Origin: Shewanella basaltis | GTDB lineage: Bacteria > Pseudomonadota > Gammaproteobacteria > Enterobacterales > Shewanellaceae | Direction of reading: 5' to 3' | Assembly (NCBI RefSeq): GCF_023283885.1 | Contig: NZ_JAKILA010000012.1 | Coordinates: 1-64,000, forward strand | Length of the DNA: 64,000 nucleotides | Part shown: positions 18,209 to 27,026 of the stretch, one piece after another | How positions within the stretch are numbered: position 1 is the first letter of the stretch | Layout: the number at the start of each line of letters is the position of its first letter | The notes under the pieces: generated by a model | The model's database searches: none | Seen by the model: the letters and a program-made list of their open reading frames with translations, nothing else | Told to the model about the DNA's origin: nothing | Program-made: the position numbers and the translations under genes

Positions 18209-18940
18209 ATGTTGTATTTTGTCACTGGAACCGACACTGATAGCGGTAAAACCTTAATATCCTCAGCATTATTGGCGAAAGCACAAGGGCAAAAATGCGG
18301 TTTTAAACCTATTGCCTCAGGTTGTGAGATGAGTGAAAGTGGGTTGCGCAACAGTGATGCATTGATGTTAATGGCGCAATCGAACATGGGCTTAGCTTAT
18401 CAAAACGTCAACCCTATTAGTTTTCAGCCGGCAATTGCGCCTCATATTGCAGCCTCGCAGGTTCATATCGCGTTAAGCGCACAAGGGGTGCTTGATGCAA
18501 TGTTCCATCCGGCAATGGTCAATGCCGATTTTGCTTTAATTGAAGGTGCTGGTGGTTGGCGTTTACCGTTAGGCAATGGCGAGTATTTATCTGATACGGT
18601 TAAGTTATTGCAAGCAAAGCTTCAGCAGTATACCTCTTCTAAAAGCCTGGGCTATGATGAAACGAAAAGGGCTAATTACAATGGGACAATTGACGTTATT
18701 CTTGTTGTTGGGATGAAACTGGGGTGCTTAAATCATGCGTTGTTAACGCAAGAAGCGCTACTAGCCGATGGTTTGAGTATTGCAGGTTGGGTGGCCAATC
18801 AGGTTGATGCCGACATGGCCTTTATTGAAGACAATTTGCAAAGTTTACAACAGATGATGCAAGCGCCTTTTTTAGGCTATGTGCCGCATCTTGCCAATCC
18901 AAGTGCTGAAAATGCGGCAGCTTATGTGCAATTACCATAG
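18209..18940 (+). CDS. bioD: Dethiobiotin synthetase (BioD)
   Basis: A 243-residue P-loop synthetase that closes the ureido ring of DAPA with CO2 and ATP. The P-loop is GTDTDSGKT at residues 7-15. KPIASGCE and EGAGGWRLPL are substrate and Mg-binding segments. An insertion at about 133-155 (QQYTSSKSLGYDETKRANYN) is longer than in E. coli BioD. It is the last gene of bioBFCD, 4 nt after bioC, and a terminator follows. Confidence 0.96.
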   Translation: MLYFVTGTDTDSGKTLISSALLAKAQGQKCGFKPIASGCEMSESGLRNSDALMLMAQSNMGLAYQNVNPISFQPAIAPHIAASQVHIALSAQGVLDAMFHPAMVNADFALIEGAGGWRLPLGNGEYLSDTVKLLQAKLQQYTSSKSLGYDETKRANYNGTIDVILVVGMKLGCLNHALLTQEALLADGLSIAGWVANQVDADMAFIEDNLQSLQQMMQAPFLGYVPHLANPSAENAAAYVQLP

Positions 18941-18958
18941 TTATCATCATTAACCAAT

Positions 18959-18995
18959 TAAAACTCAACCGGCTGAAGGCTTAGGTTGAGTTTTA
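18959..18995. terminator. Bidirectional terminator bioD / diguanylate cyclase
   Basis: A 12-bp stem TAAAACTCAACC / GGTTGAGTTTTA with a 13-nt loop sits between the convergent genes, with A and T tracts on the outer sides. Confidence 0.8.
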
Positions 18996-19015
18996 TGGTT
19001 TGTTGATTAGAAAAA

Positions 19016-20041
19016 TTATCCGGAGATAGGCATCACTCGGTTACGTCCGAGGCGCTTTGCCTCGTACAAGAGCTTGTCTGTAGCTTCAATGAGTTGCCCC
19101 ACATTTTGTTTAGGTTTCCACTCTGCCACACCAAATGATGCAGTAATAGAATCAATGACTTTATCACTGCGACGATCTTTAACACTGAGTTTTTCCAGTG
19201 CTCTTCGGATCCCTTCAGCCAGTTGCCGTGCGACACGTAATTGGCTATTAGGAACAATAATGGCAAATTCTTCGCCTCCAAAACGATATAGCTTTATGCC
19301 ATCACGACAGGCTTCTTGAATGCGTTTAGCAACGGTTTTTAATACTAAGTCCCCTAGCTGGTGGCCAAAAGTGTCGTTGAAGTTTTTAAAGTGATCAATA
19401 TCAATTAAAATCAGGCAAGTGCCCGCAGGCGATAAGTCAATTTGTGCATCAATATCATCATTAAAAGCACGTCGGTTTAGCACATTGGTTAGCGCATCAA
19501 ATAACATGTCTTTTTCAGACTCAGCCAATTTCGATTTTAAGGTATCAATTTCAGACTGGGCTTTTTGTAATTGCTCGGTAAAGCTAACGGTGCTTGAACG
19601 AATACTGGTTGATTCTTTTACAATACTTCTAACAACACCGATGACTTGTTCAAGTGAAAATCCTTTAGTTTCTAATTCACTTAATTTTTTAAAGTCTTTG
19701 TCTATTTGCGCCTGAAACGTTTCTGTGTCTAAGTTGGTATCTCGTAACGACTGTGACAACTCGCAAACCATTGCATCAAGGTTTTTTCGCATTTCGCGCA
19801 CATCTAGCTCGACAGGATCGGCCACATGTTTTCGGTATAACAATTCACTGGTAACCGGAGAGCATGTTTGATTTTGTTTTATTGCGGTATCAAGTTCTTG
19901 ATTTAATGCTGGGTTTTGCTCTCCGACATAGGCATACCATAAGGCATAATTAGTCGGAGTTGTGGGTATTTTGTACTTAAGCATTAACGGTACCGCTTTT
20001 TTTAAGTTAGCAGCAGCGGTTTGTAATAAAGTGTTAGACAT
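19016..20041 (-). CDS. Diguanylate cyclase (GGDEF domain)
   Basis: A 341-residue cytoplasmic protein. Residues 1-150 form an alpha-helical N-terminal domain (LKKAVPLMLKYKIPTTPTNYALWYAY) common in Shewanella and Vibrio cyclases. A coiled coil follows (STVSFTEQLQKAQSEIDTLKSKLAESEKD), then a GGDEF domain with active-site RFGGEEF. The I-site RxxD is degenerate (RDGI), so product inhibition may be weak. I chose the ATG at 20041 (GAGG upstream) over a TTG at 20053. It has no transmembrane segment, and the input signal is unknown. Confidence 0.92.
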   Translation of the reverse strand: MSNTLLQTAAANLKKAVPLMLKYKIPTTPTNYALWYAYVGEQNPALNQELDTAIKQNQTCSPVTSELLYRKHVADPVELDVREMRKNLDAMVCELSQSLRDTNLDTETFQAQIDKDFKKLSELETKGFSLEQVIGVVRSIVKESTSIRSSTVSFTEQLQKAQSEIDTLKSKLAESEKDMLFDALTNVLNRRAFNDDIDAQIDLSPAGTCLILIDIDHFKNFNDTFGHQLGDLVLKTVAKRIQEACRDGIKLYRFGGEEFAIIVPNSQLRVARQLAEGIRRALEKLSVKDRRSDKVIDSITASFGVAEWKPKQNVGQLIEATDKLLYEAKRLGRNRVMPISG

Positions 20042-20136
20042 TAAGTACCTCAAGAATAGGACGATAAAAAAACATTAAGGCGATTAATAATGATAGAAAT
20101 TATTGTAGGACATTATCATTTTCCCGATCACAAAAA

Positions 20137-20154
20137 AAGCATCCTAAGATGCTT
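20137..20154 (-). terminator. Intrinsic terminator of the barrel-protein gene
   Basis: Stem AAGCATC/GATGCTT with loop CTAA, followed on the minus strand by seven T. It lies 23 nt after the stop codon of the gene at 20177. Confidence 0.8.
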
Positions 20155-20176
20155 AATGCTAAGATAATTTGGGTGG

Positions 20177-21088
20177 TTAGAAGGCGTAAGATACGGCAAA
20201 CATCGGGCCGGTAAAGCTGTAACTAATATTATGGTCGAAAGTTCTTAATTGATTGTTGTTCATTTTACGTTGCTTTTCTATCGTGATATCAACATCGTAA
20301 TAATTATAAGCCAATTTTAACGACCAGTTGTCGCAGATTTTTGTTTCGACACCTAAGCGGATATCAATTAATGATCCATCAACATCGTCATAATTGATGG
20401 CAAAATATTGCCCGTGAGCCGAAAAATTCCAACCATGGTAAAACTCATAAGCGGCATAAATGCCGAGATTAGGTAATGGGGCAGTAAAGGTATCATCAAC
20501 GACTTCTGGGGTGGCAACCACATTGTTACATAAGCTGGTCAGAGAGGAGTCGGGTATGCAAGTGCCTATCGTGCCTTTAAATACGGTTTCAACAAACATG
20601 GTGTGCACACCAAGAGAGAAACCAACGGCATAATTGGTACCTTGCCAAACATCGTATCCATAACCAATACGTAAAATGTCGATATTTAATTCGGTATTGA
20701 GTTTAGCACCCACTTCAATTAGGTAATCTTTTCCGTCGATGTCTTCTAAAATGAAATCTTGGCTTACCGCATTATTATCGGCTTTACGGTCGAGTGACTT
20801 CCAGTCGATGAAGATATTATGACGTTGATTAAAAGCGTAAGTCAGTTCGAAATAGGGGAGATATTGTTCATCAGCGAGTAAAAATTCATCTTCAAAATCA
20901 ATAGGAAACAAGCCTCCCGTTTTGGGGCTTGTTACTGCGATATTGGAATCTGAGTTAGCATAAAACACGCCGATATCGAGGGCGAATTTGTCTGTGACTG
21001 ACGATGGATTGCTATTATGGTGACTCGCTGCGAAGGCAGTTTGAGTGCTAAATAGCATCACGACAATATAAAAAAGCTGCCTAATCAT
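20177..21088 (-). CDS. Outer-membrane beta-barrel protein
   Basis: A 303-residue protein with a signal peptide (QLFYIVVMLFSTQTAFAA). It has alternating amphipathic strands (YFELTYAFNQRHNIFIDW, LRIGYGYDVWQ, WNFSAHGQYFAINYDD, WSLKLAYNYYDVDI) and ends in the aromatic residue AVSYAF, an outer-membrane insertion signal. One cysteine pair (GTCIPDSSLTSLC) probably closes an extracellular loop. No specific transport family is recognised. It has its own terminator. Confidence 0.8.
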   Translation of the reverse strand: MIRQLFYIVVMLFSTQTAFAASHHNSNPSSVTDKFALDIGVFYANSDSNIAVTSPKTGGLFPIDFEDEFLLADEQYLPYFELTYAFNQRHNIFIDWKSLDRKADNNAVSQDFILEDIDGKDYLIEVGAKLNTELNIDILRIGYGYDVWQGTNYAVGFSLGVHTMFVETVFKGTIGTCIPDSSLTSLCNNVVATPEVVDDTFTAPLPNLGIYAAYEFYHGWNFSAHGQYFAINYDDVDGSLIDIRLGVETKICDNWSLKLAYNYYDVDITIEKQRKMNNNQLRTFDHNISYSFTGPMFAVSYAF

Positions 21089-21437
21089 TGAAACTCCGCA
21101 TTTATTATTATTTATAGTGTTACAAGATATGCGTCTTCATATGATGCTGTTGTCGTATTTGAGATTGAGTATATTGAGCGTCGAGTATAATTAACACGGG
21201 TTGTTAACAACGTCGATTAACACGTTCAAGCAAAAAACAAGACAAACTGTTCAGCAAGCACATTAGCAGTTTGTAACTAAATGTGAAGTATTTGTATGTA
21301 AAAGTTGCGCAAAATCAAGTTTTCGCCGTTAGTTTGAACTTAATGGCTTAGAATTAACATTTTTCAGCTGCAAAGCTGATGTCGTAAAGAGAGTAGAGCC
21401 GTGGGTAGACGTATGGGGGGATAACTTTTTTTTAAAA
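21089..21437. other. Intergenic region, no gene recognised
   Basis: An AT-rich region carrying the promoter side of the barrel gene. A short hairpin CAGCT-GCAA-AGCTG is at about 21366-21379. No coding or RNA gene could be supported. Confidence 0.5.
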
Positions 21438-21482
21438 ATACCATAAAGTAGAGCGGTAAAAGCACTCTACTTTATGTGGTAT
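21438..21482 (-). terminator. Intrinsic terminator of maoP
   Basis: A long stem ATACCATAAAGTAGAG / CTCTACTTTATGTGGTAT with one bulged base and an 11-nt loop, followed on the minus strand by TTTTTAAA and further T tracts. It lies 41 nt after the maoP stop. Confidence 0.75.
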
Positions 21483-21522
21483 GTTGCTAAGATGTTAATT
21501 TTTTATGCGTCCGAAATTTAGG

Positions 21523-21951
21523 TTATTCAGACTCATCGGTGTCAGTACTATCATCTTCAACATCATCAAATTCGATTTCCACTTTGGTACTCGCGGGAGT
21601 ATGAATTGTGCCGACAACGGCGTAAAAAGGTTTCCCTTTTGCTAAGCGGCAATACTTAGCCCAAAGTAATTCCATTGCCGTGGTGGCTGGCAATATACCT
21701 TGAGCAACTTTAACAAATTGGTCTTCGTCAACATTGCACGGCAGTTGGCTACCGTCAGCTAAATTTTTCATTGCCTGGCCATGTTGTTCAAGCAAGTCCG
21801 CTTCCTTGCTGGTAAAATCACCACAGCGCTTAAAACCTTTTGGAAAGTTAGCGTCATCATAGAAGCGTTTAGTTGAGCGAAAACTGTCATTTGAGCCATT
21901 GGCGTGAGATTCAATACCTTGTGTCGCATTGACAAATGATTGCTGAGACAT
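21523..21951 (-). CDS. maoP: MaoP (YifE, DUF413) macrodomain Ori protein
   Basis: A 142-residue protein. The core at 25-110 (STKRFYDDANFPKGFKRCGDFTSKEADLLEQHG, here split by my reading, then WAKYCRLAKGKPFYAVVG) matches the DUF413/MaoP family. MaoP organises the Ori macrodomain with the maoS site in E. coli. There is an acidic C-terminal tail. It is divergent from hdfR, exactly as in enterobacteria (yifE-hdfR), which strengthens the call. Confidence 0.9.
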   Translation of the reverse strand: MSQQSFVNATQGIESHANGSNDSFRSTKRFYDDANFPKGFKRCGDFTSKEADLLEQHGQAMKNLADGSQLPCNVDEDQFVKVAQGILPATTAMELLWAKYCRLAKGKPFYAVVGTIHTPASTKVEIEFDDVEDDSTDTDESE

Positions 21952-22059
21952 AACAAATACCTTCTAGATTATGAGATATAAAGATTTTCAATTGGAGTAT
22001 TGGCTAGTATTATCTTTTTTTAAATCAAAATATTTTGTCCTTTATGGTAAAGAATTTTT

Positions 22060-22926
22060 ATGGATACAGATTTATTAAAAACGTTTTTAGAAGTTTCGCG
22101 AACACGTCACTTTGGTAAAGCGGCTGAAAATCTTTACTTAACTCGCAGCGCTGTGAGTTTTAGAATTAAGCAACTGGAAGGCATTCTAGGGATCGAGCTG
22201 TTTGAACGTTTACGTAATAATATCCAACCCACTCCTGCGGGAGAACGAATGCTTGGCCATGCCGAAGCAGTATTAAATGCTTGGGAAAGGGCAAAGCAAG
22301 ATATTATTTTAAATCAGAAACACAGCATTCAATTAACTGTGTCTGCCGGACATAACATTTGGGATGCTTATCTACAACCACTGTTACAGCCATTGCACCA
22401 TGGGCTTGAAGGCGTGTCATTGCGAACAGATGTGTTGTCGGGCTCCGTGATGACACGCCAACTAATAGAGCGTAGTTTAGACATCGCCATCACTTTTGAC
22501 CCGCCTAAATTGGATGAGCTTGAGTTGGTTAAGCTGGCACAAATTAATTTAGTATTGGTGACAAAACAACCGGCAATAACGCTTGAGCAAGCAACGACAA
22601 TTCCTTACATTAAAGTCGATTGGGGCACAGCATTTAACATTACTCATGCACAAGATTACACTATGCTGCCATTGCCGATTCTGCATACCAGCTCGGCTAG
22701 AATGGCATTAGATTTTGTGCTTAATAATGGGGGCTGTGCATTTTTACCAGAAGTGCTAATCAAACCCTACTTAGCGAATTCGACGTTATTTGTTGTCGAA
22801 GATGCCCGTTGTATTACCCGTAATGTATACGGTGCTTACTGGGTAGATAATGAAAGGCTTGCCTATATTCAACAAGCGATAAGCATATTGTCTGGCCCTA
22901 GCACATTAACCGATGACGTAAAATGA
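22060..22926 (+). CDS. hdfR: HdfR, LysR-type regulator
   Basis: A 288-residue LysR protein. The N-terminal HTH reads FLEVSRTRHFGKAAENLYLTRS and on to FRIKQLEGILGIELFERLRNN. The sequence and its divergent pairing with maoP identify HdfR, a repressor of flhDC in E. coli. Whether it controls flagellar genes here is not known. Confidence 0.9.
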   Translation: MDTDLLKTFLEVSRTRHFGKAAENLYLTRSAVSFRIKQLEGILGIELFERLRNNIQPTPAGERMLGHAEAVLNAWERAKQDIILNQKHSIQLTVSAGHNIWDAYLQPLLQPLHHGLEGVSLRTDVLSGSVMTRQLIERSLDIAITFDPPKLDELELVKLAQINLVLVTKQPAITLEQATTIPYIKVDWGTAFNITHAQDYTMLPLPILHTSSARMALDFVLNNGGCAFLPEVLIKPYLANSTLFVVEDARCITRNVYGAYWVDNERLAYIQQAISILSGPSTLTDDVK

Positions 22927-22983
22927 AGATAAATCTCCCTTGTTATAGCCGAGCTGAGTAACATACAACATCACGCCACGGTT

Positions 22984-23352
22984 TTATATCAGGGGGATAA
23001 GTACAATCGCCCAAGTGATTGCACACAATGCTAAGCTGATAAACACTGCTGCTGACGCAATGTCTTTTGCCTGACCACTTAACGGGTGTATTTCATCACC
23101 GACACGGTCGACAACGGCTTCTATCGCAGAATTAAGCAGTTCAACAATTAGCACTATTAATAGTGTCATAACCATTAAAATACGTTCAGTTGTGCTGACA
23201 TCCACAATAAGGGCAATTGGTAGCATGATTATTGCTAATATGGCTTCTTGTCTGAATGCCGCTTCATTTTGCCATGCGGATTTTAAGCCTTTTATTGAAA
23301 ACCCAGTTGCTCTAAATACGCGTTTAAGGCCATGATTATTTGCTGGTTTCAT
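22984..23352 (-). CDS. dgkA: Diacylglycerol kinase (DgkA)
   Basis: A 122-residue prokaryotic DAGK with three transmembrane helices. It contains the family signature ELLNSAIEAVVDRVGDE in the central region, and F(R)QEA in the amphipathic N-terminal part. It phosphorylates diacylglycerol to phosphatidic acid in the inner membrane. It is convergent with hdfR. Confidence 0.96.
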   Translation of the reverse strand: MKPANNHGLKRVFRATGFSIKGLKSAWQNEAAFRQEAILAIIMLPIALIVDVSTTERILMVMTLLIVLIVELLNSAIEAVVDRVGDEIHPLSGQAKDIASAAVFISLALCAITWAIVLIPLI

Positions 23353-23495
23353 TTGTTATGTCTTTTTCTGCACTATGGCTCGATTGTAACATTCATGCTC
23401 ATCACTGCCAGTTGTTTTAGTTAAATATGCATAATTAATGGTGTTGTACTAGGCTTTGTTTTTGATGAAATCCAGCCACATTGCAAGGATCGCTT

Positions 23496-24344
23496 ATGTT
23501 TCGTGCCGCTAATTTGATGATTTTTATCCTATGCACCATAACCTGTACATCTAGTTATAGTGACGTTTTACCTAAACCCAAGATTCAGCTTGCCAGTCAT
23601 TTTGATGCAAACCTTGAGGTGAGCGATTATCTTGTAAGTGAAAAACTTGACGGCGTAAGAGGCTACTGGACAGGAAAACAAATGTTAACTCGTAGTGGCC
23701 GCTTAGTGAGCCTGCCAACCTCTTTCACACAAGGTTTTCCAGATTATCCTATCGATGGCGAGCTATGGTTGGGGCGGGGGCAATTTGAACAAATATCCGC
23801 TTTAGTTAGGCGCCAGCAAACCTTGGCGCAAGAATGGCAAACCGTCCGGTTTATGATGTTTGATTTGCCAGAGCATCCCGGCACCTTTGAGCAAAGGTAT
23901 CAGGCGATGCAACAATTGGCGCAAAGTGTGGATTCGTTTCATCTGCAAGTGATACCTCAATTACAGTTTGCTGATAATAGCGCACTTTTTACTGAGCTTG
24001 ATAATGTCGTGGCAGCGGGCGGTGAAGGGTTAATGTTGCATTATCGACAAGCTGTTTATACTGTCGGGCGTAGTCAGTTTATTTTAAAACTTAAACCCAA
24101 ATACGATGCCGAGGCAGTTGTGATTGGCCACACTGCGGGTAAAGGTAAATACACTGGAATGCTTGGGGCGCTGACGGTAAAAACACCTCAAGGCGTGGTA
24201 TTTAATATTGGCAGTGGTTTTACAGATAAACAAAGGCAGCATCCTCCTGCAATTGGAACCATCATTACTTATCAATATTTAGGTTTCACTCAAAAGGGCA
24301 CGCCTCGGTTTGCGACATTTTTACGACAACGTCCAGCCCAATAG
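23496..24344 (+). CDS. Secreted ATP-dependent DNA ligase
   Basis: A 282-residue ligase with an N-terminal hydrophobic signal segment (NLMIFILCTITCTSS). The nucleotidyl-transfer lysine is in EKLDGVRGYW near residue 48. Motif III is MMFDLP, motif IV is GGEGLMLH, and motif V is ILKLKPKYDAEAVV. A short OB domain follows (GMLGALTV... and TYQYLGFTQKGTPRFATF). This is the minimal Lig family with a periplasm-targeting signal found in Vibrio, Shewanella and Haemophilus. The start at 23496 (ATG with AAGGA upstream) is preferred to a TTG at 23481. Confidence 0.9.
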   Translation: MFRAANLMIFILCTITCTSSYSDVLPKPKIQLASHFDANLEVSDYLVSEKLDGVRGYWTGKQMLTRSGRLVSLPTSFTQGFPDYPIDGELWLGRGQFEQISALVRRQQTLAQEWQTVRFMMFDLPEHPGTFEQRYQAMQQLAQSVDSFHLQVIPQLQFADNSALFTELDNVVAAGGEGLMLHYRQAVYTVGRSQFILKLKPKYDAEAVVIGHTAGKGKYTGMLGALTVKTPQGVVFNIGSGFTDKQRQHPPAIGTIITYQYLGFTQKGTPRFATFLRQRPAQ

Positions 24345-24425
24345 CAATAAGATAGCCAATGAGAAATCGCTTGTATTGATATACATTACAATTCTTTTTT
24401 ATGATGAACAGAGGTAGGTTGTTTA

Positions 24426-24926
24426 ATGAACCCTAAACAGAAGTTAGCTCAGGTATCGTCGGTGTTATTTGTGTGCATGGGCAATATATGCCGCTCGCCA
24501 ACCGCTGAAGCGGTATTTAGAAAACAAGCTCAATTACAGGGGTTATCGTTACGAATTGATTCTGCTGGTACGATTGCCTACCACCAAGGCAACCAGCCAG
24601 ATAGCCGCAGTATGGCCGCTGGGTATCTGCGTGGTTTAGATTTATCGGCGATAAGGGCCAGACAAGTGACTGAAGATGATTTTACCGAGTTTGATTTGAT
24701 CCTTGCCGCGGATAACGCAAATTTAAGTGACTTATACGCTCGTTGTCCTGTGCAATATCGGCATAAACTGGATTTAATTTTAGCATTTGCCAAAAACGAT
24801 CATGGCGTGCGCGAAGTCCCAGATCCTTATTACGGCGGTCAAGATGGATTTGAGTTGGTGATTGATTTACTTGAAAACAGTTTGACTGAGTTAGCAAGGC
24901 AAATAGCAGATGCAAAACAGGGGTAA
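24426..24926 (+). CDS. Low-molecular-weight protein-tyrosine phosphatase
   Basis: A 166-residue protein with P-loop C17-MGNIC-R23-S (VCMGNICRSPTAE) and general acid Asp in VPDPYYGG near 135. Other family motifs are SAGT and DLILAADNAN. It is cytoplasmic. The genomic context (DNA ligase, rbgA) gives no substrate. No tyrosine kinase or capsule genes are adjacent, so a Wzb role is unlikely here. Confidence 0.94.
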   Translation: MNPKQKLAQVSSVLFVCMGNICRSPTAEAVFRKQAQLQGLSLRIDSAGTIAYHQGNQPDSRSMAAGYLRGLDLSAIRARQVTEDDFTEFDLILAADNANLSDLYARCPVQYRHKLDLILAFAKNDHGVREVPDPYYGGQDGFELVIDLLENSLTELARQIADAKQG

Positions 24927-24940
24927 ACACTTACCCCTGT
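24917..24940. terminator. Hairpin at the end of the phosphatase gene
   Basis: ACAGGGGTAA-ACAC-TTACCCCTGT is a perfect 10-bp stem overlapping the stop codon, between convergent genes. The T tract is weak, so terminator function is probable but not certain. Confidence 0.6.
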
Positions 24941-24970
24941 GTTAATTGTGCTACAACAGGCAATAAACGG

Positions 24971-25912
24971 TTAATCGTTATACCTTTTTCCCGAACGTTT
25001 TAATTTTTCTTGCTCAATTTTTTGTTGTTTGAGCGCTTCTTTTTCTGCTAACACACGTGCGACTTCGATTTTTTCAGCTTCAGCCATTTCAGGTGTTTCT
25101 AAACTTAACAATCCAATGCGACCAGAGCGGTAATCGTGTAGCAACAACTCTGAAACTTTGTGGTAATCAATACGTCCGCCAGGACGAAGTGCTCCGCGAG
25201 AACCTGCAATGGCTTCTAGCAATTCGATATCAGAACCAGGTAGTGAACTCAGTTTATAACGCTCACAGATAGCCTCAGGGTAAGCCTGTAAAAAGTATTC
25301 TGCTGCAAACATGGCAACATCTTCGTATTCCATGGCGGTGTCTTTTATTGCACCGGTAACGGCAAGACGATAACTGCTGGCTTCGTTATCGACCTTTGGC
25401 CATAAAATGCCTGGAGTGTCAGAAAGTACAATGCCGTTGCGTAAATTAATGCGTTGTTGAGTTTTGGTGACCGCAGGTTCGTTGCCGGTTTTGGCGATTG
25501 TACGTCCCGCCAAGGTATTGATGATGGTGGATTTTCCTACGTTAGGAATACCCATAATCATGGTGCGAATGTCTTTTTCAATGACATCACGATGGGGCAC
25601 CAATTTACGACAAATATCGGGAATACTTTTTACCATACCCGGTTGCAAGGTGGTTATTGCTGAGGCCTTAACACCTTGTTCACGTTCAAGGTATTCGATC
25701 CAACGCTCTGTAACGGCTGGGTCGGCTAAATCCGATTTATTAAGCAATTTAATGCAAGGTTTGTCACCACGAAGTTGTGACACCATCGGGTTTTCACTGC
25801 TGTAGGGAATGCGCGCATCGAGCACTTCAATAACAAGATCCACTTGAGGCATTGCCTCTTCGATCTCTTTACGTGCTTTGTGCATGTGTCCTGGATACCA
25901 CTGAATTGCCAT
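24971..25912 (-). CDS. rbgA: Ribosome biogenesis GTPase YlqF/RbgA
   Basis: A 313-residue circularly permuted GTPase. G4 NKSD is near residue 58, G1 GIPNVGKST near 121-129 and G3 DTPGI near 164. IQWYPGHMHKARKEI at the N terminus is the hallmark of the RbgA/MTG1 family, which matures the large ribosomal subunit. The C-terminal ANTAR-like RNA-binding helix region and a basic tail are present. It is convergent with the phosphatase. Confidence 0.93.
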   Translation of the reverse strand: MAIQWYPGHMHKARKEIEEAMPQVDLVIEVLDARIPYSSENPMVSQLRGDKPCIKLLNKSDLADPAVTERWIEYLEREQGVKASAITTLQPGMVKSIPDICRKLVPHRDVIEKDIRTMIMGIPNVGKSTIINTLAGRTIAKTGNEPAVTKTQQRINLRNGIVLSDTPGILWPKVDNEASSYRLAVTGAIKDTAMEYEDVAMFAAEYFLQAYPEAICERYKLSSLPGSDIELLEAIAGSRGALRPGGRIDYHKVSELLLHDYRSGRIGLLSLETPEMAEAEKIEVARVLAEKEALKQQKIEQEKLKRSGKRYND

Positions 25913-25994
25913 GATGTTGCCTTATAACCGAATGCTAAAACGAAGAAATATAAAAGCGCTATTGTACCTTGTTAGCTTACTAAAAGCATAAAAA

Positions 25995-26012
25995 AAGCGC
26001 CCTAAGGCGCTT
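25995..26012 (-). terminator. Intrinsic terminator of the 2OG oxygenase gene
   Basis: AAGCGCC-CTAA-GGCGCTT followed on the minus strand by TTTT. It sits 20 nt after the stop codon at 26032. Confidence 0.85.
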
Positions 26013-26031
26013 AGTCACTACGATAATGGGT

Positions 26032-26871
26032 TTAAATAACCCCTAATTCGCGTAGTCTTTCCATTAGGTAGCTGTCGGCTGTATAACGCTCTGACAGCAC
26101 GACATCAGGATTTGGGTGTAAAAATAAGGGCAATGAAATTCTAGATTTCGTTTTGTCTAACCCTTCTGGATTGATCACACGATGAGAAGTCGATGGGAAA
26201 TAGCCCCCAGACGCCTCTTGAAGCATATCACCGATATTAATAATGATGCTGCCAAAATCACTTGGTACATCAATCCATTCGCCGGTTTTGGCTTTAACTT
26301 GTAAACCAGGTTCATTTGCTGCAGGTAACAAGGTGATTAAGTTAATATCTTCGTGAGCGGCTGCGCGGATGGCGCCCATCTCTTCATCGCCTTTCATTGG
26401 GGGGTAGTGCAAAATACGCAATAATGTTTTTTGACTTTCGGCAATCATATCGGGTAGCGGAATTGAAAACTTAGCAGCAACCTCTGGCGGTGTGTATTGT
26501 TCAATCCAACCCAATAATTCTGATGCTAATGCATTGGCATTTTCATAGTAGGCAAGGATGTTTTTTCTGAGCGAGTCAGGAATACGGCCCCAAGGATACA
26601 CATGATAATATTCTTTGATATCTTTTACTGTGTTGCCCTTGGCTGTTTCTGACACTGAAGATGGAAAGAAACCATCGTGGGTTTCTGGTTTAAACAAGTA
26701 GTCATGTTTTTGTTCAGACTGAAAAAACGCGTACCATTCTTGGTAAATTTCTTCGACAAGTTGTTTTTGTATTGGGTGATTAGATAATACTCCAAATCCC
26801 GTTTCTCGCAGAGACTCTACAAAACGCTCGGCACTGTCAGGTGCTAAATAATCAATTGTTTTAAGTTTCAT
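26032..26871 (-). CDS. Isopenicillin-N-synthase-like 2OG-Fe(II) oxygenase
   Basis: A 279-residue non-haem iron dioxygenase of the IPNS/plant-DIOX fold. Iron ligands are H172-x-D174 in AAAHEDINLITLLPA and a His in STSHRVINP near 229. The 2-oxoglutarate-binding RxS is in SRISLPLFLHPN. The start is ATG 26871 (MKLKTIDYLAPDS); a longer reading to 27027 adds 52 residues of non-conserved sequence and would overlap the divergent msrBA start. The substrate is unknown. Confidence 0.88.
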   Translation of the reverse strand: MKLKTIDYLAPDSAERFVESLRETGFGVLSNHPIQKQLVEEIYQEWYAFFQSEQKHDYLFKPETHDGFFPSSVSETAKGNTVKDIKEYYHVYPWGRIPDSLRKNILAYYENANALASELLGWIEQYTPPEVAAKFSIPLPDMIAESQKTLLRILHYPPMKGDEEMGAIRAAAHEDINLITLLPAANEPGLQVKAKTGEWIDVPSDFGSIIINIGDMLQEASGGYFPSTSHRVINPEGLDKTKSRISLPLFLHPNPDVVLSERYTADSYLMERLRELGVI

Positions 26872-27026
26872 TATATATTTCTTATTAGTGTGTTGACCCA
26901 CGCTAATGGTAACCTTAGTCTCACTTTGTCGCAATTCTTTGCGTGTTTTCACACAGTTTTGGTTGAACTGATACTTAAAAACACGCGTACTTATTGTCAA
27001 TGGGCAATCATCTGTGAGAGCAACCA

